Of a DNA stretch of 64,000 bases, positions 19,739 to 30,432 are shown one piece after another. The stretch lies in NCBI GenBank assembly GCA_039621445.1, contig CP154956.1, positions 26,643,744-26,707,743 of the forward strand, given 5' to 3'. The stretch comes from Euglena gracilis (taxonomy: Eukaryota; Euglenida; Euglenophyceae; Euglenales). The position numbers were made by a program, and so were the translations under genes. The notes beneath the pieces were generated by a model. That model was not told the DNA's origin. It saw only the letters and a list, made by a program, of their open reading frames with translations, and searched no databases. Numbering within the stretch: position 1 is the stretch's first letter; each line of letters begins with the position of its first letter.

Positions 19739-21811
19739 TCATCCTCTGGGGCGATGAGGGCGCGCAGATCCTCGGGCGAACGAGGATCGTCGGGGTGCCA
19801 TCGGCAGCCCTGAGCGTCCGCCAGCCTGTAAAAGGCCAGCGTACTGCTGCTGGCGCTGTTGGGCCAGGGTGGCGGCCATGATGGCAGGCCTATTCGGGCC
19901 CAGGAAGCCGCGGTAACGCGTGTCTTCCCAGACCTCGAAAAAGCCCTCCTCGAACTCCTGAACGCATGCCAGAATCGGCATACGCTGTTCGAGGATGGCC
20001 TGCGGGTGACACATCAGCGGAAGGAATACCTCCCGGTCGAGGGTACCGCCAAACTGTCGCCGCAAATGTTCTTCCAGGCTGATATCAGCCAGGTGCCAGT
20101 TGGGGCGCAGGTGACCAATAATCCGACGACGAGCACCCTCGATGGCGTCACCGTAATCCGGTGGCAGGCTTTCCATACCAGGCCTAGAGTCCTGGGGGTC
20201 ACGGAGATGTATGTACACCTCCATGACACAGGTGGTCCAGGCTCGCCACCAGAACTGCTGCAGCATAAAAATACGCTGCTTGTGGACTCGGCGACTTCTG
20301 CCCTGGACATCCGGGACGTCGCGGCACACATGCATAAGCATGCGGCGTCCCAACTCCAGGCCCGGGTTATCCCGAGGCGGTGGAGGACTTCCGCGCACGC
20401 CGAATCCCCAGAAGTCGACAGGAAAATCCTGCCGGCAGTACTTACAACAGAGGTCATACCTCTGCGGGTAAGCCAGGGAAACACGCTTAACGCGGAAGGT
20501 GGAGCCGTAATGGCTCACCAGCCACACCTGGAGGTTGTTGCACCACAACACCTCGATCAGGCGTTCGATGTCGGGGTGCAGTGGGTAGAATTCCCACTGC
20601 ACGCCGAGGGGGCCGACTGTATGAATACAGTCGAAGATTGCCTTCGGCCTTCGGGCCAACACACGCTGGTCCCGAAATCCCAACTGGTGCAGGTAACTGC
20701 GACCAGTGGAGTCGCTGAAGAGACCCCAGTTCTGGCAGGGGTATCCCAGCCAAAACCAGAGCTCCCAGAAACCCGGCTGGGCATCCAGCAAGGGTCTGCC
20801 ACCTTCACCTTCGAAGGCGTACAGACCTATTCCGTAATGGAATAGTCTGACTCTGTTCTCGGTGTGGTGTAATACCACATCGATGACTGCTTGTGGAGGG
20901 GTGACGGGGCGGTTTCCTGCAACATGGTAATCATGCTGCATTCGCCAGCCTTCGTCCTCCAGCTCCTCCTTGAACCTGAGCATATGCTCAAAGTCCGAGA
21001 GGACTTCCGCTGGTTCGTCTTCCTCCTCACGTCCTGTACCCTTACCTTTACCCTGACCTTTGCCCTCACCCTTACCTTTGCCGGCCACGCCTTTGCCTTC
21101 TCCCTTGCCTTTGCCTTCGGCCTTGCCTGTGTCCTTTCCCGTCCGGCGAATACCAGAGGGTCGGGCGCTCGGTGCCGCAGGAGTCGGTTCGGTTGCTTCC
21201 CATTCCATCTCTGGGGAGGGACCTGGCCGCTCCGCTGCACGTCGCGGTGATGGCGTGGCTGGGCGCTGGCTAGGAGCCTGGCGTGGGCTTGGCTTCGACG
21301 TAGGGGGTCGCGGCTCCTTCCATACCGGAGGGATCGGCGGTGGCATGGCGGCAACAGGACGGCTCATCACCCCCTGTGCCTCTGCCGGTGGTCGTCCAGC
21401 CGGGGTATCCTGGCTGGCTTCCACCTGCATCGCCACACCGCCTTCCGCGTCCCGTGGGCTGGGTCGCCTGGGCTGTTGGGTAAGGTTCTCCGTAGTCCTG
21501 TCGCGCTTCAGGGTGGCAGGTAATACTGCCACACCTTCCGGTGACCGGGGTTGCCACCCGCAGCTGCGGCTGGTACGGATGGTATGGGGTGTATCCACGG
21601 CCCTGAAGGGCAGCCAGAGAGGAGTAATACCTCGCCCGGTGCTCTTCAGACGCGAATACTGGCTCCTGAAGGAAGTGCCGAGCAAGCTCATCCTGCTCGG
21701 TTCCCGGAGGTGCCATGTGGTAGTAGGGAGTCTCCTGCCGATGGGGGATATCCCCAGTCTGGACGGGAGCTGCACTGGGCGGTCGGGCTGCCACACGGTG
21801 GGGAGGTCCAT
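19739..21811 (-). CDS. Large accessory ORF of element B (690 codons), unknown domain
   Basis: The first ~200 residues are Pro/Arg-rich, then a Lys/Gly repeat (EGKGKGEGKG and variants) resembles the basic repeats in the gag proteins of A and C. After it comes a ~400-residue non-repetitive region with ordinary composition that looks folded. Landmarks are FEHMLRFKEELEDEGWRMQ, FHYGIGLYAFEG, GFWELWFWLGYPCQNWG, FYPLHPDIERLIEVLW, YDLCCKYCRQDFPVDFWGFG, MLMHVCRDVPDV and FWWRAWTTCVMEVYIHL. A C-X2-C pair could bind metal. No retroelement, transposase, polymerase or membrane motif is visible. The uninterrupted length and lack of low complexity in the second half argue that it is real. The listed start is only the frame opening. 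Confidence 0.6.
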   Translation of the reverse strand: MDLPTVWQPDRPVQLPSRLGISPIGRRLPTTTWHLREPSRMSLLGTSFRSQYSRLKSTGRGITPLWLPFRAVDTPHTIRTSRSCGWQPRSPEGVAVLPATLKRDRTTENLTQQPRRPSPRDAEGGVAMQVEASQDTPAGRPPAEAQGVMSRPVAAMPPPIPPVWKEPRPPTSKPSPRQAPSQRPATPSPRRAAERPGPSPEMEWEATEPTPAAPSARPSGIRRTGKDTGKAEGKGKGEGKGVAGKGKGEGKGQGKGKGTGREEEDEPAEVLSDFEHMLRFKEELEDEGWRMQHDYHVAGNRPVTPPQAVIDVVLHHTENRVRLFHYGIGLYAFEGEGGRPLLDAQPGFWELWFWLGYPCQNWGLFSDSTGRSYLHQLGFRDQRVLARRPKAIFDCIHTVGPLGVQWEFYPLHPDIERLIEVLWCNNLQVWLVSHYGSTFRVKRVSLAYPQRYDLCCKYCRQDFPVDFWGFGVRGSPPPPRDNPGLELGRRMLMHVCRDVPDVQGRSRRVHKQRIFMLQQFWWRAWTTCVMEVYIHLRDPQDSRPGMESLPPDYGDAIEGARRRIIGHLRPNWHLADISLEEHLRRQFGGTLDREVFLPLMCHPQAILEQRMPILACVQEFEEGFFEVWEDTRYRGFLGPNRPAIMAATLAQQRQQQYAGLLQAGGRSGLPMAPRRSSFARGSARPHRPRG

Positions 21812-22671
21812 CCTCCACCACTATGGGCTCCACCTGCCGCCGTGGCTCAACGCCAGGGACATGGGCGACCGGTGATGCCTGTGGCATCCAGTGCATGAAC
21901 ATGTGTTGGATGTATGCCTCAGGGGGCACGTCCGACTGTCCGGCTGGGAGCACGCGTGCGCCGCGCGGGTAATCCGCGTGCGTCGCGTACTGCGAGACAA
22001 ATTGCTCCGCTGGCGGCTCGCGCGGCGGCATTCGCTGCGGCGAGGGCGGGCGAGCAAAAATTCTCGTCATCCCAGGTGGGACATGCACAGCCTCACCGAC
22101 CGGTGGGGGCGTGTGCTCACGCATGCACGGTGTGGGATCCCACCGGCGTCTGCGTTTGCAGCATGGGCGGCACATACACGCCCAAGTCCATCATGGTCTC
22201 GCCGGGTTCGAAGCCGGAATCGGCTGCGGACGAGAAGTACCGTCTCCCCGTCATCAGGGCTTGACCGCAGGGACACCACTGAGCCACAGGGTTGTTGGCT
22301 ACCACCAACAACTGAGCACAGTATGCATCCCAAAGGGCTTGCATAAAGGGCTCCGTTGGTGGGTGTGCGCACATACGCATCGCCCGCTCCAACGTCTCCG
22401 TAGTGCGGAAGATCATCTCTCCCGCATACGGGGGCAGGCGCGATCTGCGCTGCACTGGTGGCTGAGGTGCCGGCTGCTGGACGGCAGATGGATCTGGTAC
22501 CGCATATGCGGACCGGCTGCTGGTAGCCGCGGCGAATACCGGGGCTGAAACCTTCTCAGCATGTGGGGCACCCGGAATCGGGGCCTCAGCATACTGAGGG
22601 TAATGGGGGTATGGCGCGCCAGAAGGCTGCGGCCATGGTGGACCTGGTCCAGGTCCACGCCCAGGCAGCAT
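21270..22671 (-). pseudogene. N-terminal part of the element B accessory gene, Pro-rich
   Basis: A frame from ATG 22,671 (MLPGRGPGPGPPWPQPSGAP) runs to 22,117 and contains an ordered piece (GEMIFRTTETLERAMRMC, then WCPCGQALMTGRRYF). Just before its stop the adjacent frame (22,175-21,270) takes over with similar Pro/His-rich text (AEQFVSQYATHADYPRGAR). It hands over again near 21,550 to the 690-codon frame. So one gene of perhaps 1,500-1,700 codons appears to start here, about 200 bp after the chromodomain stop, with at least two frame breaks. Function unknown. Confidence 0.5.
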
Positions 22672-22868
22672 GATGCTACCCGAAGGACGACAGCAACGAA
22701 GGGAAACCTTGTTGTCAGTCGGTTTGAGTGCTGGCGCACTGAAAAAAGAAGGCTTCTATCTTAATCAAAAACTCTGCGAGAAAGATAGAGAAATAAGGAA
22801 GTGCAGGGGGGGGTATAAACGCGAAACATTCACATAGAACACACGCATTCTCCCAAAACGAAATCGTT

Positions 22869-23219
22869 TCAGAAAGTGTTTATGTTTATGTCTATGTTAT
22901 TGCGCTTGTTCCACAGCTTCCAATCCTGCTGGATATATCCAACAAAACTGGATGCTGGCTCCCAAGTGTCCTCCTCTGGCCCATACCCTTTCCAACGAAC
23001 TTTCCAGTAGTGCACACCCCTGTCGACCTTGTGGTCTATTATCTTATCGACCACAAAGTCGTCCGTTTCAGGTAATCTGGAACGGGGCTTGAAATATAGG
23101 CAAGGGATAGCTTTTCCGTCTGGGGGGCTTAGGTACGGTTTGAAGTCGTCCATATGGACGTCCTCAATCCCGTTGGGCAAGGCAACTTTATATCGCCCGC
23201 TACTACCTAACCTCTCCAA
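22869..23219 (-). CDS. Chromodomain of element B pol
   Basis: It ends the integrase-chromodomain protein. [36 protein letters not shown] and [12 protein letters not shown] give the classic chromodomain, with aromatic cage positions as in HP1-type domains (V/Y, W, W/Y). The upstream part ([21 protein letters not shown]) is the integrase C-terminal domain. It is separated from the integrase core by a frame break near 23,240. The stop at 22,869 is followed by ~200 bp and then the accessory gene. Confidence 0.9.
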   Translation of the reverse strand: MERLGSSGRYKVALPNGIEDVHMDDFKPYLSPPDGKAIPCLYFKPRSRLPETDDFVVDKIIDHKVDRGVHYWKVRWKGYGPEEDTWEPASSFVGYIQQDWKLWNKRNNIDININTF

Positions 23220-23261
23220 TATTTCGCATGGGCCGAGCCAAAGAGGATCTAGCTTGGAAGA

Positions 23262-24668
23262 TTACATGCGGGTGCGGTTATTCCGTACCCACAGGTGGTC
23301 ACCTGGACTATACACAGGTGTGTTGAAGTTTTGTAAAAACGATTTCCGTTTGTTGGAATGAATTTCTGTGATACGTGATTGGACTGCAGAGCGGAGTGAT
23401 TCCATTTCTGCAAACCACGTTTCACAGCTGACGCTACTTCGGGCGGGTCTCTCCGAGGGGATATCCCCTATGGCCGGAGGGTCCCGTCCGAAAACAATTT
23501 TGTAAGGTGAGTGTGGTAATACCAACCCTGGCAAGGTATTGATGTAAAATAAGCACCAGTGAAGAACGGATAACCAATTCTTACCCGAGTCAGCCAGTGA
23601 AAGGCGAAGCATATTGACAACGGATTTCACGGCTGCCTCGGCTCTACCATTGCCTTTCGGGCGGTATATAATGGAAAAATGCTGCTCAATGCCGAGTAAA
23701 CCGCACAAAGTTGTGAAAAACCGCGAAGAGATCAAGTGATCTTGATCACTCACGATTTCGTTCGGTAAACCCATTAATCAGATACATTTTTCCAGGAACA
23801 TGGATGCCAAAATCTGGGCTGTCACCCCTGCTTTCCGGCATGGAATGGCTACTATGTACCCACTCAGCCGACAGACAACAACAAAAATGTAATCGTAAAT
23901 TTTGTCATCTGATCCTTTGCAAGGTTCAAGTTCGAGAAAATCCATGCAGAGGGACTTAAAAATGTCTGATGGTACGGGGAAAAAGTCCATCGTACCAGGG
24001 GGGGTACCTCTGCGCGGTTTCACAGCCTGGCAAATTTGGCACCGTTGCGAAATTCGCAAACAGCGCGAGTATAAGTCTTTTTCACTCAGGGTTGTGCAAT
24101 ATATGCGACCCACCAGTGAAAGAAGTTTGGGGGCCCCAGGGTGACCATGGTTGTGATAGCTCAAAATCACATCATCAACCAGGTCTTGGGGTATACAATA
24201 TTTATAACCAGAATCATTCCGAAAAATAAGCCGCAATGGTGATAGAGAGTAATTCTCTATGGATTCACCATTACGAAGTCTATTCACAATGGTACTATAT
24301 ATAGGGTCACGCGAATAATCCCATTCGCGGAGAAATAGGGGGGTAGGAGTTTCCGTACGCGTAATGTGACGGGGTCCGGCAGTGCGTCCACGCCGGCGCC
24401 TTCCACGCAATGGTGAAATGGCGATGCTGCGATATACCCGGGAAACGGGTAGTGAATCGAGCATGTTGTCCGCAGCGTCGGATCGACGTGCGAACCGGTC
24501 AGCATCATGGCTGCCATGAAAAGTCGCATCACCCTCATCCGGGTTCCCAGGATAATACCAGGGGGCTCGGCTGAGAGGAACCGCAACTTTTTGCGTGTGA
24601 CCTGGGGTATAGATAACCACCAGGTTAAACTGGCTCAAGAACTCATGCCATCGGCATCTTCTGCCCAC
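23262..24668 (-). pseudogene. Integrase of element B, two frames
   Basis: The first part (24,668-23,778) begins at the RNase H end (FNLVVIYTPGHTQKVA). It includes the HHCC finger (SYHNHGHPGAPKL, then CQICQAVKP) and the first catalytic Asp (LCMDFLELE). The second part (23,774-23,262) has the second Asp (EIVSDQDHLISSRF) and the Glu in YRPKGNGRAEAAV. A frame break near 23,776 separates them. The catalytic residues are otherwise in place, so a single small indel inactivates it. Confidence 0.9.
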
Positions 24669-26388
24669 TGATGGCCTTGTTTAGGTCCTCGGTATACCAG
24701 TGTTGAAGGCTCTCATGATCCGTCAACACAAGTATCTGGACCAAGCTGCTGGCTATCCAGCTGCGGAATATCTGGAGAATAAGCACAATGGCATATGTCT
24801 CCTTTTCGCGAATGCTCCATTTAACCTGTACTTTCCCGTTGTCGCCCTGTAGCTTCCTGCTGAAGAAAGCCACAGGTCGGAGTTCATTCGACGCATTATG
24901 CTGACTAAGAACCGCGCCAACAGCGTAATCGCTGCTGTCGACTTCCAGGACATACGGTTTGTATGGATCCGCGACACCGAGAACCACGTTCTCGAGGATC
25001 AAGTCCTTGATTTTATTCAAGGCCTCGCTCATTTGGTCATCCCAAATGACTTTTGCGTTATCGGGTGTCCGATTTTTGAGCTGTCGGGTTAGGGGTACCG
25101 CGATTTTCGCGAAATCTTTCACGTAAATCGGGTAATATTGGGCTAATCCCAAAACTCCCTTTAAATGCGTTAAGGTCTTAATGACCTCAGGAGTCCATTT
25201 CTTAATGGCCTCCATCTTACTGGGTGCGGCTTTACGCTGCCCGTTGCTCAGGACATGCCCGCAAAACTTAATAATTTTGCGAAACAGGTGCATTTTGGAA
25301 CCCTTCACAAAAAGCAAATGCTTTTTGAACGCGGATAATACCGCCCGCACATCGCGATAATGCGGTTCGAGGATATCCTCGCCCGATTTCGCGGATGGCG
25401 GTTGGGTTCCCACCAGTACATCATCGATGTACGCCAGAGCAAACGGTAACTCGCGCAAAACCCACTGTATCATGCGTTGAAACATGGCTGGGCCTTTCTT
25501 AACACCCATGGGGAGTACCGTCCATTGGTACACACCCTTGGATGTCACGAATGCCGTATACGGTTGCGAATCAGGATGCAAATGCATCTGATGAAAACCG
25601 TCTTCCAGATCAAAGATTGACCACAACCGGTTATCCGATTGTCTTGTGATCAAATCCTCGATCGGCGGTAACGGGAAGGGGTCATCCTTCGTTTGGGAGT
25701 TCAGGTACCTGTAATCCAACACTAGTCTCCACTTCTTCTGACCAGACTGGTCAGCGGGTTTGGGCACCACAAAGGCTTGTGATGTCCATTCGCTCTTGGA
25801 AGGGATAATCCACTTCCGCTGGATGAGCTTCTCAATCATCTCGTTGAGAGCTTGTTCGCGTTCACCCGAACAACGGAAGAATTTCCGGTGCATGGATTTA
25901 GCGCCATCCTTGAGTTTGATTTTGCAAACACTGAACGGACCGCGAATCGCGGGGTCGATGTCGCAGGCGTAAACTGGGTTATCCAGTACACCATGGAATT
26001 CGCGAGTAATTCGCGAACAATAGTCAGCAGACTTGGGGTGTTGGTCCGCACTCTCAATGACCGCAGAAATCTGCGTTGAGGGTGTGGCATCCCTATTGGT
26101 ACCAAGGTATCTTGGCACGCAAATCGGATATTCCGAATGCGTCGAAGAAACAAACGCGAAAAATGATTTCTTTAACAGGTGGTAATAATATACCACAAAA
26201 ATCCTCAAATAGTGGTACATCAGCGGGTAAATCCCACCAATGAAAACAGACATAGGATAATTGGTGAAACCAATTCGCATTCGGATTGACGTGTATGAGG
26301 ACAGCTCCTCGCGCTTCATCGCGGAGGATTTTCTCCACCACATCCGGGATAAGTTTTGGGGGAGGGTGCATCCACAGCACCGTATCAC
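24643..26388 (-). CDS. Reverse transcriptase and RNase H of element B
   Basis: An open frame of 581 codons covers a complete Ty3-type RT. Landmarks are WTSQAFVVPKP, WRLVLDYRYLN, SIFDLEDGFHQM, VYQWTVLPMGVKKGPAMFQ, YIDD in LAYIDDVLVG, KFCGHVL and GVLGLAQYY. RNase H follows with VLEVDSSDYAVGAVL (Asp), VAFFSRKL, KETYAIVLIL (Glu) and LVLTDHESLQHW (Asp). All catalytic residues are present. The first ~100 residues overlap the Dam-like frame and are probably not translated this way. The frame ends within the junction to integrase. Confidence 0.93.
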   Translation of the reverse strand: MIRCCGCTLPQNLSRMWWRKSSAMKREELSSYTSIRMRIGFTNYPMSVFIGGIYPLMYHYLRIFVVYYYHLLKKSFFAFVSSTHSEYPICVPRYLGTNRDATPSTQISAVIESADQHPKSADYCSRITREFHGVLDNPVYACDIDPAIRGPFSVCKIKLKDGAKSMHRKFFRCSGEREQALNEMIEKLIQRKWIIPSKSEWTSQAFVVPKPADQSGQKKWRLVLDYRYLNSQTKDDPFPLPPIEDLITRQSDNRLWSIFDLEDGFHQMHLHPDSQPYTAFVTSKGVYQWTVLPMGVKKGPAMFQRMIQWVLRELPFALAYIDDVLVGTQPPSAKSGEDILEPHYRDVRAVLSAFKKHLLFVKGSKMHLFRKIIKFCGHVLSNGQRKAAPSKMEAIKKWTPEVIKTLTHLKGVLGLAQYYPIYVKDFAKIAVPLTRQLKNRTPDNAKVIWDDQMSEALNKIKDLILENVVLGVADPYKPYVLEVDSSDYAVGAVLSQHNASNELRPVAFFSRKLQGDNGKVQVKWSIREKETYAIVLILQIFRSWIASSLVQILVLTDHESLQHWYTEDLNKAISGQKMPMA

Positions 26389-27046
26389 CCCAGAATTTTA
26401 GAAACGCGTTGGAATGTCGCGACAAGCGCGCATGCGCTTTTGATGAAAACGCATCAATTTCCAACGACAAAACGAAGGAATCAGCCAAAGCCGCGATTTT
26501 AGAGAACCATTCCTCCAAAACACGATATTGACCAAAATTAAATACGTTCCATACGCGCATCGCGTAGGTGTCGACCTGGTTCGCGGGTTGAAGAGCGGTA
26601 ACGCAATTCAGGGATCCGCAAACGTAGGTCAAGGGTGTGTCATCCACACTCCCTAGGGGCATTTCCAAGGGTTGATGGGTTGGATGGGTGCATACCCAGT
26701 CCATATCATGCCAGATGGAGGTGGGGAAGGTGTGTGACACGGATATCGCGGTCCCAAACAACAATGCAATACCTCGTTGTTGGAGCACTTGGTGTACGGT
26801 CGCGCATTGCGATCCGCAACCAAGTGTATGGGTGAGCAAAATCAGGATTAGTGTTGGTGTTTGGACTAAACATCCACAATCGAAATCTGGCTGGGCGGAA
26901 ATTCTCCTACAGTGCACACATTGGAAGGAAGTGTCGGAGTAGTGGTCCTGGTCGCCAATGTTGGTCTGGTGGGGGGGGGGTGTAAAAGTTGGGATGCGCC
27001 TTTGAAGCTGTTGGGGGGTGTACAAATGTATCTGAAAGCGATACAT
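26093..27046 (-). pseudogene. Dam-like module of element B with altered catalytic motif (HPPP)
   Basis: Lying between protease and RT, residues ~195-275 of this frame read EIDAFSSKAHARL, then WGDTVLWMHPPPKLIPDVVEKIL, then GAVLIHVNPNANWF. The layout matches the Dam-like module of element A (VDAF, LWINPPY, VLGKI, AILVIPRWPG, RWY), but NPPY has become HPPP. Loss of the catalytic Asn and Tyr suggests that methylation is lost while the fold may remain. In element A the module lies before protease, here after it, so it has moved or was gained separately. The N-terminal half of the frame is not recognisable. Confidence 0.65.
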
Positions 27047-27195
27047 CTGGTGGAAAACGGGATGTTGGTGCAGCTGGGCGACTACTCGACACCGTTATAA
27101 CTTCAGGCCTTTGGGCTTTCGTCTTGTAACCCAGTGAAACGAAGGGGGTACCGCTACTCGCTTGCCCTGCCTCATGGGGAACGGAAGTTGGTGTG

Positions 27196-27825
27196 TCAGT
27201 GGGCAGGGGGTGAACTTTCTCGGTACACCCGGTGTGGAAAACGTTGGTAGGTGTGGTTGGTAACGGGGTGAAAAGTTTTTTGAAAACGGTGTGAAAAATT
27301 GGTGGTCGTCGCGGTTGACGCCACAGGTGATGAAGGTTTGAGGGGCAATGAAGAGAATGGTGATGTGCGCAAACCGTGGGAGTGGCAATCCACTACCAGC
27401 CGGTGCTGACGTAAAAAGGGGTATCCCAGAATTACGTCAGAACCATGGATTCCGGATTCGTATCCCCAGGTATCCGGAAAATTTTGCGGTTGGGGGGGGT
27501 GTGAGTGGTGCTTGGGGATGAGGGGTAGGACAATGTCCAAAAAGCATCCCAAGTCACCACCGCACATGGGGGTGTTGTCAGCCGTCGTAATTTTGATCGG
27601 CTTCTTGGCTTTCACCAAGAGGCGGGTTGTTATCAACCCGAACCAAAAAAGTAGTGCAATGCGACAACCAGTGTCAATGAGAATTTTGACTTTTGCACAA
27701 AAATGTTGGATTTTGATTTCCGCTTGGACCAAAAGTTCCATGGGGTGTAGGCAAAGTGAAGGGTCTGGCGAAAATACGTTTTCTTGCCAGCTTTCCCATG
27801 AACCCTTTCCTACTTTGCACAACAT
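27196..27825 (-). pseudogene. Aspartic protease of element B
   Basis: VKILIDTGCRIALLF holds the catalytic Asp-Thr-Gly, and SDVILGYPFLRQHRLVVDC is the C-terminal retropepsin strand with the flap-side hydrophobic pattern. Between them ITTADNTPMCGGDLGC fits the flap region. The frame differs from gag by one base. The gag frame itself reads on through its stop and overlaps this region without protease sense, so either a frameshift signal or a mutation lies near 27,800. Confidence 0.85.
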
Positions 27826-27979
27826 TCCGAGCGGAAAGTTGGAGTGGGGGGTGGGGCACCCGAAAATTTTCCGGGTGCCGACCAGAAAGGCAGATAGGCA
27901 GGGCGGGGCAGGGTTGATCAGGTCCTACCTCCATCTGTTCATCAGCCCAGAGGTCCGTGCCCTCGGACCTCGGGCTCCC

Positions 27980-27982
27980 CTA
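27980..27982 (-). promoter_or_regulatory. Single UAG at the end of element B gag, candidate readthrough stop
   Basis: Gag ends GAG TAG GGG AGC CCG AGG. The same frame then stays open for about 100 codons, to 27,674. Stop followed by G and a G-rich stretch resembles the UAG-G context used for gag-pol readthrough in some retroviruses. Protease sits in another frame, so this copy would need a frameshift as well. Confidence 0.4.
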
Positions 27983-29119
27983 CTCCAGGTCCGAACCGGC
28001 CGAATAGCCGGCTATGGGCCTTTTAGAGGTAAAAACGGAGTTCAACGTGCGCACCGCCATGCGGGCCTCGTCGAAATCGGTATCCGTGGTCTCATCCCCC
28101 TCCCTGCTCGAAGCCGGGGTGTCATCCTCCAAACAAGATATCTTGAAACCGACTTTATGGCGGTTGGAGGAGTGACCCTTGTCACCGCGATTCATACCGC
28201 GATGACGTTGGCCAGGGCGGGGAGATCGAGAACGCGGACATTTGGATGAGTGGTGATCACTCGATCCACAAAGCGAACACCGAGATTTGTGTCGCGATTC
28301 TGTGTAACGGGGGGATCGGTTTCCCGATTTCCCGTCAAACCGTCGTGGTGAGCAGATATCCCGTCGACCATGACCGGTGTATCGGGGTTTTCCCGATGAG
28401 GATCGCGAAGAGGATGATCCGCTTCGCGAACGCGATCGCAATGTCTCGCGATAAGAATCACGCTTCTTGGCCGGGGCACCGGGTGACCTACCCCGAGGGG
28501 TACCGTGTTTCCGCTCATCGCGGAACGGGATCCGGGGGCTAATACCACCGGAACGGGGACCCGATGACCGTGAACTGCCCGATTGGCGTGAAAATGCGGA
28601 AGAACCCGAACCTCGTGATGAGGTCGAGCCTCGCGGACTCTGAATACGCTTTCGCGCTTCAGGATTAGGACATTCCCGAGACATATGTCCCGCTTTGTTG
28701 CACAAAAAGCTCACTTTATCCGTGGCTTGGTCCGAAGAACGCGGATATCGCATTTTCGATCCCGTGGTAGGTGAAGTGGGTGAAACCGGTGACTTTTGCA
28801 GTGCGTTCACCGAACCAGCCGGTAATCCAGCGGTTGGGTGTGCGTTATACGCGGATTGAATCTGACCAAGAAGCTGTGATAGCCTCAACTGCTTGGAAAC
28901 GTAATTCCAGCGTTGGTCAAGAGTCATTGGATGACTCGCCAACTCCTCACGGTGGATATCCTTGATGAGGCTAGGCGTGAAATGCATGAGAACAACATCA
29001 AACTGGTCGCGCATTTGTTTTTCACTGAGTTCATCCACTTCAGCGGCAAGTCCTAACCATTTGGCATACCAAAGGTCAATGGACTTCCACTTGCGATCGG
29101 GGGGGCGCATTGCCGCCAC
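27980..29119 (-). pseudogene. gag of element B, capsid C-terminal part and nucleocapsid
   Basis: It starts in the capsid (WKSIDLWYAKWLGLAAEVDEL, then FTPSLIKDIHREELASHP, then WNYVSKQLRLSQL) and runs into a Ser/Arg/Gly-rich basic region between two zinc knuckles. The first knuckle, SFLCNKAGHMSREC, has lost its first Cys to Ser. The second, CSLCGSSDHHSSKC, is intact C-X2-C-X4-H-X4-C. The RS-rich stretch would bind RNA. The nested 1.76-kb element at 29,133-30,888 separates this piece from the rest of gag. A further one-base shift at a G7 run (~29,100) breaks the frame after its removal. Confidence 0.85.
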
Positions 29120-29387
29120 TTGGTCTCCAGGGGGCGGCTGGCCGTCCGTCCGTCCGAGCCGTCCGGACCTCTTCAGCCGGACCTATGCTGGACGCCCAGC
29201 CGTCCGTCCGGACGAAGCATTTTTTCGCCAGCCGTCCGTCCAGCCGGACCAAAGTCTGTCTTGCCAGCCGGCCGGACCAAAGTCTGTCTTGCCAGCCGGC
29301 CGGACCAAAAAAAAAATACTTCCTCCTGAAAAGCAATCACGGCTTCCCTCTACTCGTCGTGTCAAATCACGAAAAACCACGAAGTTG

Positions 29388-29460
29388 CACCCCCGGCGGG
29401 ATTCGAACCCGCGACCTACCGGTCACACACTAACCACACGACCGCTATACCACGAGGGGC
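29388..29460 (-). tRNA. tRNA-like sequence, isotype unclear
   Basis: The internal promoter A box TGGTATAGCGG and B box GGTTCGAATCC both match consensus. The T arm (GCGGG/CCCGC) is perfect and the acceptor stem is nearly so (CCCCTCG against CGGGGGT). The anticodon arm does not fold into a normal 5-bp stem with a 7-base loop, so it may be a degenerate tRNA or the head of a tRNA-derived repeat. Confidence 0.55.
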
Positions 29461-30432
29461 GATATCATTCTGAAAACAAAAAATTTTAAGTTCTTTTTGG
29501 TCTTCCCTCTTTTAAAAAGGGGGAATGGGGTTTTTGAGGCTCAGGAACCCAAAAAATTTTAACCTGTGCGCGTTCAATTTTCAAGTTGAAAATTTCAAAA
29601 GTTTAAAAAATTCATTTTTTGAAAATTTCATCAAAAAAGCTTCAAAAACTGAAAAACCAACACACAAGAACATGGACAACAGAAAAATCAAGGCCGCACA
29701 AACCAATTGTGGAACCGTTGCTTGCCAAGGAACCTTCAAGCATCTTGAACAAACTTCTCATTTGAAAAAAAGGCACACCTTCAATTGACTTCAAAACACT
29801 TGGTCAGTCTCAAAACTTCTTTCCATTCAAATCCAACTTTGTCAAATTGAATCTTTGACTTGAAGTCTTTCCATTGAAATCAACTCTGTCTTAATCTCAA
29901 TGTCCTGTGAAAAGTGAACCAAATGAGCATCATTTACTGAATCATGAACTAAATCCCTGTGGCTCCCATTTATCATCCAAAAGATGAACAATGAAATGTG
30001 CCAGATGTAGCATGAAAGATGTCACAGAAATGTGCAGAAGAAAACCTTCACAGGATTTGTTGGAATACGGTCGTAAAAACCATTTTGAAGGCATGCCACA
30101 GACGAATGAAATGATGCTAAAGTATGCTGAAGCTGCATGCATGTCGCCTACAAAAAATGTTTGGCAGTTTACAAACACTCCAGAAGAACACAGCAGGAGC
30201 AACAACAGGGAACATACCTTCAACTGTGAAACTATCAGCACGAACTTATCACACGAAATGAACTCATCTCTTCGATTTCAATCATTTCAAACAGTGAAAC
30301 ATCTTTTGATTGTGCCTCTGTCTGAATTTAAAATGTCTGTCCGCCAGTGAAATTCCATCTGCCATGAAAAAGTTCGTCCCAAACGGCTCTAATTTCGATC
30401 CTAATTTAGTGTCCGCGAGCTTAAAAATTGAA

